From contig NZ_JACCHP010000006.1 in NCBI RefSeq assembly GCF_016031625.1, positions 203,341 through 267,340 of the forward strand: a stretch of 64,000 nucleotides of DNA, read 5' to 3'. The position numbers and the translations under genes are program-made. Numbering within the stretch: position 1 is the stretch's first letter; each line of letters begins with the position of its first letter. Under the pieces are notes generated by a model. The model did not search any database, was not told where the DNA came from, and saw only the letters and a list, made by a program, of their open reading frames with translations. This document shows, piece by piece, positions 27,068 to 36,266 of the stretch. This DNA is from Bradyrhizobium agreste. GTDB taxonomy: Bacteria > Pseudomonadota > Alphaproteobacteria > Rhizobiales > Xanthobacteraceae.

Positions 27068-27628
27068 ATGGCCGGCGCAATGACTGTGGATCGCGGCATG
27101 GTTCGCATCGACCGCCCCATGCCCTGGGTTGGCCGGCTGTTGTCGGTGCCGCTGCTGGCCGCGAGCGGTTATCTCCTCTGGAATGTCGCGCTCGGCCTGC
27201 GCCAGGATTTTTCCGGGTTTGGCCGGCTTGCCGACGACCTCGTGCCGGTGCTGGTGTTCACCGGGCTCGGACTGCTCGTCGGCATTCCCGGCCTGATCCT
27301 GCTCACGTTCCGCTATTTCGTCGTGCTCAACGAGACGCTGCGCCAGATCGTCATCACCAGGCAGTTCGGCCCGCTGAACATCCGCAGGCAGCGCAACCTC
27401 GCCGACTATCATTTCATCAGCATCACCGATGATTATGATACGGATCTGACGACGTACGACGTCAATCTCTGCGGCAACAAGGGTACCGAGCCGATCACGC
27501 TTCAGAGCTTCATCAGGCGCGAGGAGGCGGACCAGCTCGCAAACGAGATCGGCCGCGTCCTCAAGCTGCCGACGCGCGACTATGTCGGCACCGAGCCGGA
27601 TGCGGATGAAATGGACGCCGCACGCTAG
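27068..27628 (+). CDS. Predicted membrane protein with two N-terminal helices
   Basis: The 186-residue protein has two hydrophobic segments (about 22-40 and 60-80), then a soluble domain with alternating strand-like segments resembling a membrane-anchored PH-like module. No conserved motif allows a functional call. The ATG at 27068 has a GAGGAG site eight bases upstream. Confidence 0.7.
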   Translation: MAGAMTVDRGMVRIDRPMPWVGRLLSVPLLAASGYLLWNVALGLRQDFSGFGRLADDLVPVLVFTGLGLLVGIPGLILLTFRYFVVLNETLRQIVITRQFGPLNIRRQRNLADYHFISITDDYDTDLTTYDVNLCGNKGTEPITLQSFIRREEADQLANEIGRVLKLPTRDYVGTEPDADEMDAAR

Positions 27629-27785
27629 GCGTGTATCCGAAAATTGGGATGTCTGGCTGGTCCTCCGATAGCGGCTCAGTAGCGGACATTGCGCGAGGTT
27701 CGAGTCGGGCCACCTCCAGACCTCGCCTCCGCTTCAAGACACGGGTACCTTGCGATTTTTGGCAATTCCGCTGTGAGGGAATCTA

Positions 27786-28682
27786 ATGGCTAGCAAGGAC
27801 CTTCCGACGATCGGCATCATGATTGCGGGGACTGAGCGTCCCATTGAGGGATTCAAGACGGGTCTCAAGGAATTCGGGCTTGTTGAAGGACAGACCGTCA
27901 AATTCGAGCAGCGTGTAGCCAATGGCGAGCTTGGGAAGCTCCCCGCCTTCGCGGCGGAGCTGGCTCACCTTAATGTCGACGTCATAGCGCTCATTGGAGC
28001 GGTCACCGCCCGCGCTGCGCAAAAGGTGACGACGACTATTCCGATTATTTACTCAGTTGTGGTCGACCCGATTGGCGACGGGCTCACCACAAGCCTGGAA
28101 AGACCCGGCGGCAACATGACCGGGGTGACGAGTTTCGACCCGAACCAAGCGAGGACGCACGTCGATTTACTGCGGTCGGTTTGTCCGAAGCTCTCGCGCG
28201 TGGCGGTGCTTAGCGACAAGGGCGTATCAGAGTGCATGTCCAACAGCAATGAGCATGCCATTCGAGACCGCGGGCTCTCCTCACAGATTTTGCGCGTTCT
28301 CGGACCCGACCCCGATCTGGATGGAGCGTTTGCTGCGATGAAACGAGAGCAAGCAGATGCGTTGATTGCAGTCGAAGAGCCGATCATTGGTCCGAACCGC
28401 ATGCGGATTGCGCAAACTGCCGTGGCCCTGCAGCTTCCTACAATTTTCCCGAGGGAGATGGCTGATGCGGGCGGCCTCTTCAGCTACGGCACGAGCCTGC
28501 GTACGGCTACCCGGCATATGGCGCAGTACGTGAAGAACGTTCTCGATGGCGCGAAACCGGGCGAGATGCCAATCCGCACATTGTCCGCACACGAGTTGGT
28601 GGTGAACTTGCAGACCGCTGCACGGCTTGGGCTGACGGTGCCAGCGGACTTGCTCGACAGAGCCGTCGAAGTAATTCAATGA
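27786..28682 (+). CDS. ABC transporter substrate-binding-like protein without signal peptide
   Basis: The 298-residue protein matches the ABC_sub_bind (TrpX/YtrF-like) family: GFKTGLKEFGLVEGQTVKFE, DVIALIG, PGGNMTGVTSFD and FPREMADAGGLFSYG. Members normally carry a Tat or Sec signal peptide, but here the mature-like sequence starts at once (MASKDLPTIGIMIAG). An in-frame stop four codons before the ATG rules out a longer protein. The ATG has a good GAGGGAA site. No permease or ATPase gene is adjacent. It is either a cytoplasmic ligand-binding derivative or an orphan remnant. Confidence 0.8.
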   Translation: MASKDLPTIGIMIAGTERPIEGFKTGLKEFGLVEGQTVKFEQRVANGELGKLPAFAAELAHLNVDVIALIGAVTARAAQKVTTTIPIIYSVVVDPIGDGLTTSLERPGGNMTGVTSFDPNQARTHVDLLRSVCPKLSRVAVLSDKGVSECMSNSNEHAIRDRGLSSQILRVLGPDPDLDGAFAAMKREQADALIAVEEPIIGPNRMRIAQTAVALQLPTIFPREMADAGGLFSYGTSLRTATRHMAQYVKNVLDGAKPGEMPIRTLSAHELVVNLQTAARLGLTVPADLLDRAVEVIQ

Positions 28683-28814
28683 ATCCGGAGTCCGGTTAGG
28701 TCAACAACGGAAGCGGCGATCTGACTGCCCCAAGTCCGGTTGACATTCAGAACCTGACTTTTCGTCAAGCAGCGGCGAGGCCGGAATCGATCGGGCCAGG
28801 GCGATTGCGGAAAC

Positions 28815-28856
28815 ATGGATTCCGGGCTCGCGCCGAGGGGCACGCCCCGGAATGAC
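28815..28856. repeat. Partial inverted repeat, family A (right half)
   Basis: The segment runs from ATGGATTCCGGG to CGCCCCGGAATGAC and matches only the right half of the element at 3431-3537. The left arm is missing, so this is a truncated copy. It lies at the 3' ends of two convergent genes. Confidence 0.75.
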
Positions 28857-28864
28857 GGAAAGGA

Positions 28865-29617
28865 TCAGCTCAAAATATCCTTCTGCATCTTGCCGCCATA
28901 GAAATGGAAGAACGGCACCGGCGCATCGTGGCGGAGCGGACCGGTGGCCAGGCGGGTGTCGAGCTCGTTGAGCACGTTACGCGTCATCGGATGCAGATCG
29001 GCGAGCGGTTTTGAGCCGAGCTCGACCCAGACCAGCTCGACCAGCTCGGCATCGGCATGGATCACGCCATCGACGCGGTGGGTGATCGCGGAGGCGTCCG
29101 CGGTGAAGAAGCGGGTGTCGAAGCGCTTGACGCGGCCGGGCGGGGTGATGGCGCGGGCGATCAGGAACAGGCCGGAGGGGTCGGGCAGCAGGCCGGCATC
29201 CGCAAACGGCTTCCAGGGACCGTCGAGCTTCGGTGTCTTGCCCTCTGCCCTGCGGCCGAGGCAGAGACCGGTCTCCTCGCAGGCCTCGCGGATCGCGGCA
29301 ATGGCGAGCGATTTGGCGCGTGAGGGTGGCGTCTTCGGGCTGCCCTTGGCGAGATTGGCCTCTAACTCCGGGGTGATGGGGGCGGCGCAGGGCACGCGAT
29401 GGTCGGCCTTGTCGACGCGGCCGCCGGGAAAGACGAACTTTCCCGGCATGAACACCACCTTGTCGTGGCGCTTGCCGACCAGCACTTTCGGAATGGGCCC
29501 GCTGCGATCGACCAGGATCAGCGTCGCCGCATCCTTCGGGCGGAAGTAAGGATGATGGTCGGCTTCCTTCTCCTCGTGAACCCTGGTCTTTTCCTCGGCC
29601 TGCGAAATATCCGTCAT
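28865..29617 (-). CDS. Nudix hydrolase (NUDT19-like)
   Basis: The 250-residue protein has a split Nudix box: FPGGRVDKADHR, then an insert of about 40 residues, then AIREACEETGL with the catalytic REXXEE glutamates. This inserted form is typical of the NUDT19/RP2p group, which cleaves CoA derivatives or related diphosphates. The N-terminal 20 residues are charged and probably flexible. It is the last gene in the block topA-rnr-DUF983-Nudix on the minus strand. Confidence 0.88.
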   Translation of the reverse strand: MTDISQAEEKTRVHEEKEADHHPYFRPKDAATLILVDRSGPIPKVLVGKRHDKVVFMPGKFVFPGGRVDKADHRVPCAAPITPELEANLAKGSPKTPPSRAKSLAIAAIREACEETGLCLGRRAEGKTPKLDGPWKPFADAGLLPDPSGLFLIARAITPPGRVKRFDTRFFTADASAITHRVDGVIHADAELVELVWVELGSKPLADLHPMTRNVLNELDTRLATGPLRHDAPVPFFHFYGGKMQKDILS

Positions 29618-29646
29618 GTCCTCACCCGAACTGTTCTTTTATTTGC

Positions 29647-30078
29647 TTACACAGGCGGAATACCATCGGGCGGGTTGTCGTCAAACCCGTGCATGCGCAG
29701 AGCCCATTGCAAGCCGACCACAGCTCCCTTCACGGGCTGCAACAGCGCGAGCGAGGCGACGAAGGTGAAGGGCAGATAGGCCGCGAAGCTGATCCAGACC
29801 GGCGTGGTGTAATTGGTCTCGATCCACAAAACGGCCGGCACCACGATGTGACCGACGATGACGATGACGAGATAGGCGGGCAGATCGTCGGCGCGGTGCG
29901 GGGTGAAGTCGAGGCCGCATTTGGCACAATGATCGGCTGTTTTCAGGAAAGCGCGGAACAGCTTGCCTTCGCCGCAGCGCGGGCAGCGACCGCGGAAGCC
30001 ACGCTTCATTGCCGTCACGACATCGCGCTTCTCGACGAGGCCGCTCTCGCGCGTCCAGATATTCGGGGCCATCCGCAT
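29647..30078 (-). CDS. DUF983 membrane protein
   Basis: The 143-residue protein has an N-terminal zinc-ribbon pair (CPRC and CAKC), then two hydrophobic segments. DUF983 proteins are common in alphaproteobacteria next to rnr and Nudix genes; their role is unknown. The start may be the ATG at 30078, two bases after the rnr stop, or a GTG at 30087 overlapping it; both imply coupling to rnr. Confidence 0.82.
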   Translation of the reverse strand: MRMAPNIWTRESGLVEKRDVVTAMKRGFRGRCPRCGEGKLFRAFLKTADHCAKCGLDFTPHRADDLPAYLVIVIVGHIVVPAVLWIETNYTTPVWISFAAYLPFTFVASLALLQPVKGAVVGLQWALRMHGFDDNPPDGIPPV

Positions 30079-30080
30079 CG

Positions 30081-32429
30081 TCACCACGCCTTGCCCTTCT
30101 TGCCCTTACCCTTGTTCTTTCCCTTGGCCTTCTTTCCCTTGCCGGACTTTTGCTTCTCCGGCTTGCGTTTTCGCTCCGGGCTGCGTCCGGGATGGGCCTT
30201 GGACAATTTGCGCTGGGGACGGAGCGGCCTGCGCTCGCGCGGGCCGCTGTCGCTCTCCGACGACAGCAGCTCGAAGCGCAGCGCGCCCGCGATCGGAGCG
30301 GCTTCGATCAGGCGGACGTCGACGACATCGCCGAGCTGGTACATGGTGCCGCTGCGCGTGCCGACGAGGGCATGGCGGCCCTCGTCATAGTTGAAATATT
30401 CCGTGCCGAGGGATCGGATCGGAATCAAGCCGTCGGCGCCGGTCTCGTTCAGCTTGACGAACAGGCCGGCGCGGGTGACGCCGGAGACGCGGCCCTGGAA
30501 GCTGGCGCCGATGCGATCGGCGAGATGGTGCGCGATCAGGCGATCGACGGTCTCGCGCTCCGCCTTCATCGCGCGCCGCTCGGTCAGCGAGATATGCGCG
30601 GCCACTTCGCTCAAGGTCTCCGGCGTCTCGCTGTCGGGCAGGGCGCCTTCGCCGAGGCCGAGCGCACGCACCAGCGCGCGGTGCACGACGAGGTCGGCAT
30701 AGCGGCGGATCGGCGAGGTGAAATGCGCATAGCGGCGCAGGTTCAGGCCGAAATGACCGTAATTCTCCGAGGAATATTCCGCCTGCGCCTGCGCGCGCAG
30801 CACCACCTCGCTGACCAGCGGGTAATAGTCGTGGCCTTCGAGCTGAGCCAGCACGCGGTTGAACGTGGTGGGGCGCAGCGCGCCGGCTTTGGCGAAGGGG
30901 ACGTCCAGCGTCTCCAGGAATTCCGCGAGCGCGTGAACCTTCTCCAAGGTCGGCTCGTCATGCACGCGGTAGATCAGCGGGAGCGATTTCTTCTCCAATG
31001 TCTCCGCCGCGGCGACATTGGCGAGGATCATGAACTCCTCGATCAGCTTGTGCGCATCGAGCCGCTCCGGCACCATGACGCGGTCGACCGTGCCGTCGCT
31101 CTTCAGCAGGATCTTGCGCTCCGGCAGGTCGAGATTGAGCGGATCGCGCTCGTCGCGTGCGCGCTTGGCGCAGGCATAGGCGGCATAGAGCGGCCTCAGG
31201 ATCGGATCGAGCAGGGAGCCGGTGGTATCGTCGGGGCGTCCATCGATCGCGGCCTGCGCCTGCGCGTAAGCGAGCTTGGCGGCCGAACGCATCAGGATGC
31301 GATGAAAACTGTGCGAGCGCTTGCGGCCGTCGGGGCCGAGCACCATGCGCACCGCCAGCGCGCCGCGCGCTTCGCCCGGCACCAGCGAGCAGAGATTGTT
31401 GGAGATGCGCTCGGGCAGCATGGGCACGACACGGTCGGGGAAATAGACCGAGTTGCCGCGGTCGAGCGCGTCGCGGTCGAGCGCGGAGCCCGGGCGGACG
31501 TAGAAACTGACATCGGCGATGGCGACGTTGACGATGAAGCCGCCCTTGTTGTTGGGATCCGGATCGGGCCCGGCGTGCACGGCATCGTCGTGATCCTTGG
31601 CGTCGGGCGGATCGATGGTGACGAGCGGGACGTCGCGCCAGTCCTCGCGCCCCTTTAGGTTGGCCGGCTCCGCAGCTTCCGCCTCGCGCTCGGCGGCGGA
31701 GGAGAACTGCAAGGGAATGTCGTGGGCGTAGATCGCGATCAGGCTGATCGCCTTCTCGGACTTGACCGAGCCGAGCTTCTCCTTGACGCGTCCGGAGGCG
31801 AGGCCAAAGCCACGGGTGCGGACGATGTCGACACTGACGAGATCGCCGTCCTGTGCGCCCTGCGTGTCGGTCTTCGCGATGTTGAGCTCGCGGTCGGCGA
31901 ACTTCTTGTCGACGGGGACGAGCCGCCCGCCGCCCTCGGGTAGGCTGCGGAACACGCCGAGGATGCGGCTCTTGGCCTTGTCGATGACCTTGATGATGCG
32001 GCCGCGATAGGCGGGACCTTCGTCGTCATCGCTGCGCTCGACGCGCAGCAGCGCACGGTCGCCGACACCGGCGGCGGTGCCGGGCTTGAGCCGGCGCGGC
32101 ATCTCGATGAGGATCTTTGGCGGCTCGCCGTTCTCGACCTCGTCCCATTCGGCGGGAGAGGCGATCAGCTCGCCATCGGCGTCGCGGCCGGTGATGTCGG
32201 CCAGCAGCGTCGGCGGCAGCGCGTCCGGCTCGGAGACCTTGTGGCGCTTCTTCTTGATGATGCCGTCGTCGGCGAGCTCGCGCAGCATGCGCCTGAGCTC
32301 GGCGCGATCGGCGTTCTTCAGGCCGAACTCGCGCGCAATGTCGCGAGTCCCGACCTTTCCCGGATTTGCCTTGATGAAGGCGACGATGGCTTGCCTGTCG
32401 GGAAAACCACGGTCTTTCTTTGGTTTCAC
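30081..32429 (-). CDS. rnr: Ribonuclease R
   Basis: The 782-residue protein has an N-terminal winged-helix/OB region, the RNB catalytic domain with the metal-binding aspartates of IDPPDAKDHDDA, FTSPIRRYADL in the RNB core, and an S1 domain (GRVSGVTRAGLFVKL). The C terminus is a Lys/Gly/Arg-rich tail. RNase R is a processive 3'-5' exonuclease able to degrade structured RNA. The start is a GTG with an AGAGG site. Its start lies 7 bases after the topA stop. Confidence 0.95.
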   Translation of the reverse strand: MKPKKDRGFPDRQAIVAFIKANPGKVGTRDIAREFGLKNADRAELRRMLRELADDGIIKKKRHKVSEPDALPPTLLADITGRDADGELIASPAEWDEVENGEPPKILIEMPRRLKPGTAAGVGDRALLRVERSDDDEGPAYRGRIIKVIDKAKSRILGVFRSLPEGGGRLVPVDKKFADRELNIAKTDTQGAQDGDLVSVDIVRTRGFGLASGRVKEKLGSVKSEKAISLIAIYAHDIPLQFSSAAEREAEAAEPANLKGREDWRDVPLVTIDPPDAKDHDDAVHAGPDPDPNNKGGFIVNVAIADVSFYVRPGSALDRDALDRGNSVYFPDRVVPMLPERISNNLCSLVPGEARGALAVRMVLGPDGRKRSHSFHRILMRSAAKLAYAQAQAAIDGRPDDTTGSLLDPILRPLYAAYACAKRARDERDPLNLDLPERKILLKSDGTVDRVMVPERLDAHKLIEEFMILANVAAAETLEKKSLPLIYRVHDEPTLEKVHALAEFLETLDVPFAKAGALRPTTFNRVLAQLEGHDYYPLVSEVVLRAQAQAEYSSENYGHFGLNLRRYAHFTSPIRRYADLVVHRALVRALGLGEGALPDSETPETLSEVAAHISLTERRAMKAERETVDRLIAHHLADRIGASFQGRVSGVTRAGLFVKLNETGADGLIPIRSLGTEYFNYDEGRHALVGTRSGTMYQLGDVVDVRLIEAAPIAGALRFELLSSESDSGPRERRPLRPQRKLSKAHPGRSPERKRKPEKQKSGKGKKAKGKNKGKGKKGKAW

Positions 32430-32436
32430 TTAGCCT

Positions 32437-35181
32437 CTAATTCTTGCCGGCACTCTTCTTGGCCGGAGCCTTGGGGGCGGCTGCCTTGGTCGGCGACGTC
32501 TTTGCGGTCGACGGCACAGCGGCGCGCGCCTTGCTGGTGGATTCGGATTTGGATTTGGCCGCGGCTTTCTTCGCAGCCGGCTTCTTCGGCTTCGGTGCGG
32601 CGTCCTCGCCGTCCGCAGCCTTCTTGGTCTTGGCCGGCTTTGCCGCCTTCTTGGCCTTGCCGCCGCCCTTTGCGCCGCCTTTGGCCGCGCGCTCATCGAT
32701 CAGCGCGATCGCCTGCGGCAGCGTGATCGTGTCCTTCTCGAACTCGGCCGGAATCGTCGCGTTGACGCCGCCGGCCGTGACATAGGCGCCGTAACGGCCG
32801 CTCTTCACGGTGACGGTGCCGAGCGTCGGATGATCGCCGAGCGCCTTGCCGGGATCGGCGCCGAAGCGGCGGCTCGGGCCCTTGGCGACCTTCTCGGCGA
32901 TCAGCGTCACCGCGCGGTTGAGGCCGATGTCGAACACCTCGTCGCCGGCCTCTAAGCTCGCATAGGTCTTCTCGTGCTTGACGAACGGCCCGAAGCGGCC
33001 GAGGCCGGCGATGATCGGCTGGCCGGTTTCCGGATGCTTGCCGATCTCACGTGGCAGCGACAGCAGCTTCAGCGCCAGCTCGAGATCGACGTCGCTGGGC
33101 GAGGTGCCCTTCGGGATGCCCGCGCGCTTCGGCCTCTCGCCTTCCTCGTAATCCTTCTGCTCGCCGAGCTGGATATAGGGCCCGAAGCGGCCGGCCTTGA
33201 CCCAGACGTCGAAGCCGGTGTCGGGATCCTGTCCGAGCGAACGGTCGGCGGTCGTCTCGCCGTCGGCGGCGAGCTGACGGGTGTAGCGGCATTCCGGATA
33301 GTTCGAGCAACCGACGAAGGCGCCGAACTTGCCCGCCTTGAGATTGAGGCGCCCGGTGCCGCAGTTCGGGCACTGGCGGACGTCGCCGCCGTCGGCGCGG
33401 GGCGGATAGATGTGCGGTCCCAGCATCTCGTCGAGCACGTCGAGCACCTGGGCGACGCGCAGATCCTTGATGTCGTCGACGGCGCCGATGAAGTCGCGCC
33501 AGAAATCCTTCAGCACCTGCTGCCAGGAGATCTCGTTGTTGGAGATGCGGTCGAGCTGCTCCTCCAGCGCGGCGGTGAAATCGTATTCGACGTAGCGGCT
33601 GAAGAAGCTTTCCAGGAACGCGATCACGACGCGGCCCTTGTCCTCGCCGTGCAGGCGCTTCTTCTCCAGCTTGACGTAGCCGCGGTCCTTCAGCACCTGC
33701 AGGATCGAGGCATAGGTCGAGGGGCGGCCGATGCCGAGCTCTTCCATGCGCTTGACCAGCGAAGCCTCGGAGAAGCGCGGCGGCGGCTCGGTGAAGTGCT
33801 GGATGACGGACAGGCTCTGCCGCTTCACGGCCTCGCCCTGGCTCATCGCGGGCAGGCGGCGGGAATCCTCGTCCTCCTCGTCGTCGCGGCCTTCCTGGTA
33901 GAGCGCGAGGAAGCCGTCGAACTTGACGACCTGGCCGGTGGCGCGCAGCTCCAGCGTGCGGGAGCCGGCCTTCGCCGTGATGTCGACGGTGGTGCGCTCG
34001 AGCTCGGCGGATTCCATCTGGCTCGCGATGGTGCGCTTCCAGATCAGCTCATAAAGCTTCGCCTGATCGGCATCGAGCTTGCGGCTCATGCTGTCGGGGC
34101 GGCGGGAGAGATCGGTCGGGCGGATCGCTTCGTGCGCTTCCTGGGCGTTCTTGGCCTTGGCCTGGTACTGGCGCGGGGTATCCGGCACGTAGGCGTTGCC
34201 GTAATCCTCGCCGATCACCTTGCGCGCCTGGGTGATCGCTTCAGGGGCGATCTGCACGCCGTCGGTACGCATATAAGTAATGAGTCCGGTGGTCTCGCCG
34301 CCGATGTCGATGCCCTCATAAAGACGCTGGGCGATGCGCATCGTGTGCGCCGGCGCAAAGCCGTATTTGCGGCTGGCTTCCTGCTGCAGCGTCGAGGTGG
34401 TGAAGGGCGCCTGCGGATTGCGCCGGGCCGGCTTGGCGTCGACCGCGGTGACGGCGTAAGTCGCCGCTTCCAGCGCCTTCTTGAAGTCTTCGGCTTCCGC
34501 GCCGGTGCCGATATCGAGGCGCTGGATCTTCTTGCCGTCGGCGCCGACGAGGCGGGCCTCGAACGCTTCCCCGCGCGGGGTCAGCAGGGTCGCGATCAGC
34601 GACCAATATTCGCGCGGCACGAACTTCTCGATCTCGAGCTCGCGGTCGCAGACGAGGCGCAGCGCCACCGACTGCACGCGGCCGGCCGAGCGGGCGCCCG
34701 GCAGCTTGCGCCACAGCACGGGGGAGAGGGTGAAGCCGACGAGGTAGTCGAGGGCGCGGCGCGCCATATAGGCGTCGACCAGCGCGCCGTCGATCTCGCG
34801 CGGATGCTTCATTGCCTCCGAGACGGCCTGCTTGGTGATGGCGTTGAACACCACGCGCTCGATCTTTTGATCCTTCAGCGCGCGCTTCTCCTTCATCACC
34901 TCCAGCACGTGCCAGGAGATGGCCTCGCCCTCGCGATCAGGGTCGGTCGCCAGAATCAGGCGCTCGGCGCCCTTCAGGGATTTGGCGATATCGTTGAGCC
35001 GGCCGGCCGCCTTGGGATCGACCTCCCAGATCATCTTGAAATTGGCGTCGGGATCGACGGAACCGTTCTTCGCCGGAAGATCCCGGACATGGCCGAACGA
35101 GGCCAGAACCTCATAGGACGAGCCCAAATACTTGTTGATCGTCTTGGCTTTCGCCGGCGACTCCACGATGACGATATTCAT
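32437..35181 (-). CDS. topA: DNA topoisomerase I
   Basis: The 914-residue enzyme starts MNIVIVESPAKAKTINKYLG (TOPRIM domain, with DPDREGEAI). The active-site tyrosine is in LITYMRTDG. A four-cysteine ribbon (CPNC and the GCSNYPEC pair) follows, then topo-C repeats and an 80-residue Lys/Ala/Pro-rich tail. It relaxes negative supercoils. The ATG at 35181 matches the universal start; the frame upstream is merely open. A hairpin lies in its leader. It is probably co-transcribed with rnr and DUF983. Confidence 0.96.
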   Translation of the reverse strand: MNIVIVESPAKAKTINKYLGSSYEVLASFGHVRDLPAKNGSVDPDANFKMIWEVDPKAAGRLNDIAKSLKGAERLILATDPDREGEAISWHVLEVMKEKRALKDQKIERVVFNAITKQAVSEAMKHPREIDGALVDAYMARRALDYLVGFTLSPVLWRKLPGARSAGRVQSVALRLVCDRELEIEKFVPREYWSLIATLLTPRGEAFEARLVGADGKKIQRLDIGTGAEAEDFKKALEAATYAVTAVDAKPARRNPQAPFTTSTLQQEASRKYGFAPAHTMRIAQRLYEGIDIGGETTGLITYMRTDGVQIAPEAITQARKVIGEDYGNAYVPDTPRQYQAKAKNAQEAHEAIRPTDLSRRPDSMSRKLDADQAKLYELIWKRTIASQMESAELERTTVDITAKAGSRTLELRATGQVVKFDGFLALYQEGRDDEEDEDSRRLPAMSQGEAVKRQSLSVIQHFTEPPPRFSEASLVKRMEELGIGRPSTYASILQVLKDRGYVKLEKKRLHGEDKGRVVIAFLESFFSRYVEYDFTAALEEQLDRISNNEISWQQVLKDFWRDFIGAVDDIKDLRVAQVLDVLDEMLGPHIYPPRADGGDVRQCPNCGTGRLNLKAGKFGAFVGCSNYPECRYTRQLAADGETTADRSLGQDPDTGFDVWVKAGRFGPYIQLGEQKDYEEGERPKRAGIPKGTSPSDVDLELALKLLSLPREIGKHPETGQPIIAGLGRFGPFVKHEKTYASLEAGDEVFDIGLNRAVTLIAEKVAKGPSRRFGADPGKALGDHPTLGTVTVKSGRYGAYVTAGGVNATIPAEFEKDTITLPQAIALIDERAAKGGAKGGGKAKKAAKPAKTKKAADGEDAAPKPKKPAAKKAAAKSKSESTSKARAAVPSTAKTSPTKAAAPKAPAKKSAGKN

Positions 35182-35228
35182 GTAGTTCCAGTAACTTACG
35201 GGAAAATCTTGGGCCGAAAACGAAAGGA

Positions 35229-35253
35229 TTCGGGTCGGCCGTTTCGACCCGAA
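35229..35253 (-). promoter_or_regulatory. Perfect hairpin in the topA leader
   Basis: TTCGGGTCG and CGACCCGAA form a perfect 9-base stem with a 7-base loop, ending 48 bases before the topA ATG. If transcribed it would be a stable 5'-UTR structure; as DNA it could extrude under negative supercoiling. No T run follows, so a simple terminator is unlikely. Confidence 0.45.
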
Positions 35254-35408
35254 CATGGGTGGTGAGGCGGCCCCTGTCAAATCGTGGGGTGTTGAAAGCC
35301 GCCGCAATGGGAAAAGTTTCATATCGGAAAAGTTGCAAAATACCACCTTGGAGTTGTGGTTGATGTCGGCGTAATGTCCTGTCGGGGCATGGATTCGGTG
35401 GGGTTCTG

Positions 35409-35648
35409 GTGACCAGGCCAGGAAAGAAACGGGCGCGCGCCGGATCCGGCGTGCGGGTGGGCTCGCGTCAGGAGGAACCGGGAGATGGCGGCGCGGACGA
35501 AGCCGTGGCCTTCATCGCCGAGCAGACCGAGGCCTTACGCAAGCTGGCCGAGCGCCACAAGCTCGACGTGCTGCATTATCTCCTCGGGATGACTCAGCTC
35601 GAGGCCGACGAGCATCTGCGGCTGCGGACCAAGCGCAAGCTGTCGTGA
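35409..35648 (+). CDS. Conserved small hypothetical protein
   Basis: The 79-residue protein has a basic, disordered N terminus and a helical C-terminal half (FIAEQTEALRKLAERHKLD, then YLLGMTQLEADEHLRLR). The start appears to be a GTG. It is divergent from topA by 227 bases. No function is known; the helical part looks like a short dimerising helix pair. Confidence 0.65.
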   Translation: MTRPGKKRARAGSGVRVGSRQEEPGDGGADEAVAFIAEQTEALRKLAERHKLDVLHYLLGMTQLEADEHLRLRTKRKLS

Positions 35649-35672
35649 GGATGGGTGTGGTACCGCCTGGGC

Positions 35673-36143
35673 CTATCTCGCCGACCTTCGTCGCGGCGTG
35701 GGCCGCGGCTTTAGCGTGGTATCGGCAGGGCTGAGCAGCCGGCCATCCGCGGCGCGCATTTCGAGCTTCTTCACCGGGCGGCCTTTCTCGCGATCGACCA
35801 GGATGGTCGCGATCTCTTCGGGGCGGTCGTCGAATTCCTCGCTCCATTGCCGCAGCGCGACCAGGATCGGGAAAGTGCCGCGGCCCTTCGGCGTCAGCAC
35901 ATATTCCTGATAGGCGCTGCCGTCGGAGGCGGGAGCGGTTTCCAGAATGCCGTGGTCGACCAGCGATCGCAGCCGCGCCGCCAGGATGTTCTTGGCCATG
36001 CCGAGCTTGTTCTGAAACTCGCCGAAGCGGCGGACGCCGAACAGCGCCTCGCGGATGATCAAGAGCGACCACCAGTCGCCGAGCGCATCCAGCGACCGCG
36101 CGATCGGGCAGGCATCGCCGGCAAAGCTCGTCCGTTTCACCAT
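35673..36143 (-). CDS. HxlR-family transcriptional regulator
   Basis: The 156-residue protein has the HxlR winged helix: CPIARSLDALGDWWSLLIIREALFG, FGEFQ, then ILAARLRSLVDHGILE. Cys12 is the N-terminal Cys that senses electrophiles or oxidants in YodB/CatR-type members. It is divergent from the SDR gene with a long palindrome between them, so it is expected to repress it. The C-terminal tail is basic and Pro-rich. Confidence 0.9.
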   Translation of the reverse strand: MVKRTSFAGDACPIARSLDALGDWWSLLIIREALFGVRRFGEFQNKLGMAKNILAARLRSLVDHGILETAPASDGSAYQEYVLTPKGRGTFPILVALRQWSEEFDDRPEEIATILVDREKGRPVKKLEMRAADGRLLSPADTTLKPRPTPRRRSAR

Positions 36144-36199
36144 CCTCGTTCCGTCCTGTCGCGTTGGCACGGCGCCAGAGCCGATCACGCGCTTGTGTG

Positions 36200-36252
36200 G
36201 TTGCATCATAAAACCAAATGGCCTAGATGGCAACGTAGTTTCATCATGCAAC
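36200..36252. promoter_or_regulatory. Inverted repeat between HxlR and SDR genes
   Basis: GTTGCATCATAAAAC (36200-36214) and GTTTCATCATGCAAC (36238-36252) pair at 13 of 15 positions across a 23-base spacer. The right arm ends 14 bases before the SDR start. This spacing suits two HxlR dimers or one dimer spread over the promoter. Assignment is by symmetry and position. Confidence 0.6.
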
Positions 36253-36266
36253 TACCGGAGGCGAGC

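Noticed and set aside
30009..31658. 549-codon plus-strand frame opposite rnr
   Set aside because: Antisense artefact of high GC; no motifs and repetitive Arg/Ala/Gly content.
32974..35265. 763-codon open frame antisense to topA
   Set aside because: It mirrors a verified gene with strong codon bias, is Arg/Leu/Asp-rich without any family motif, and has no ribosome site of note.
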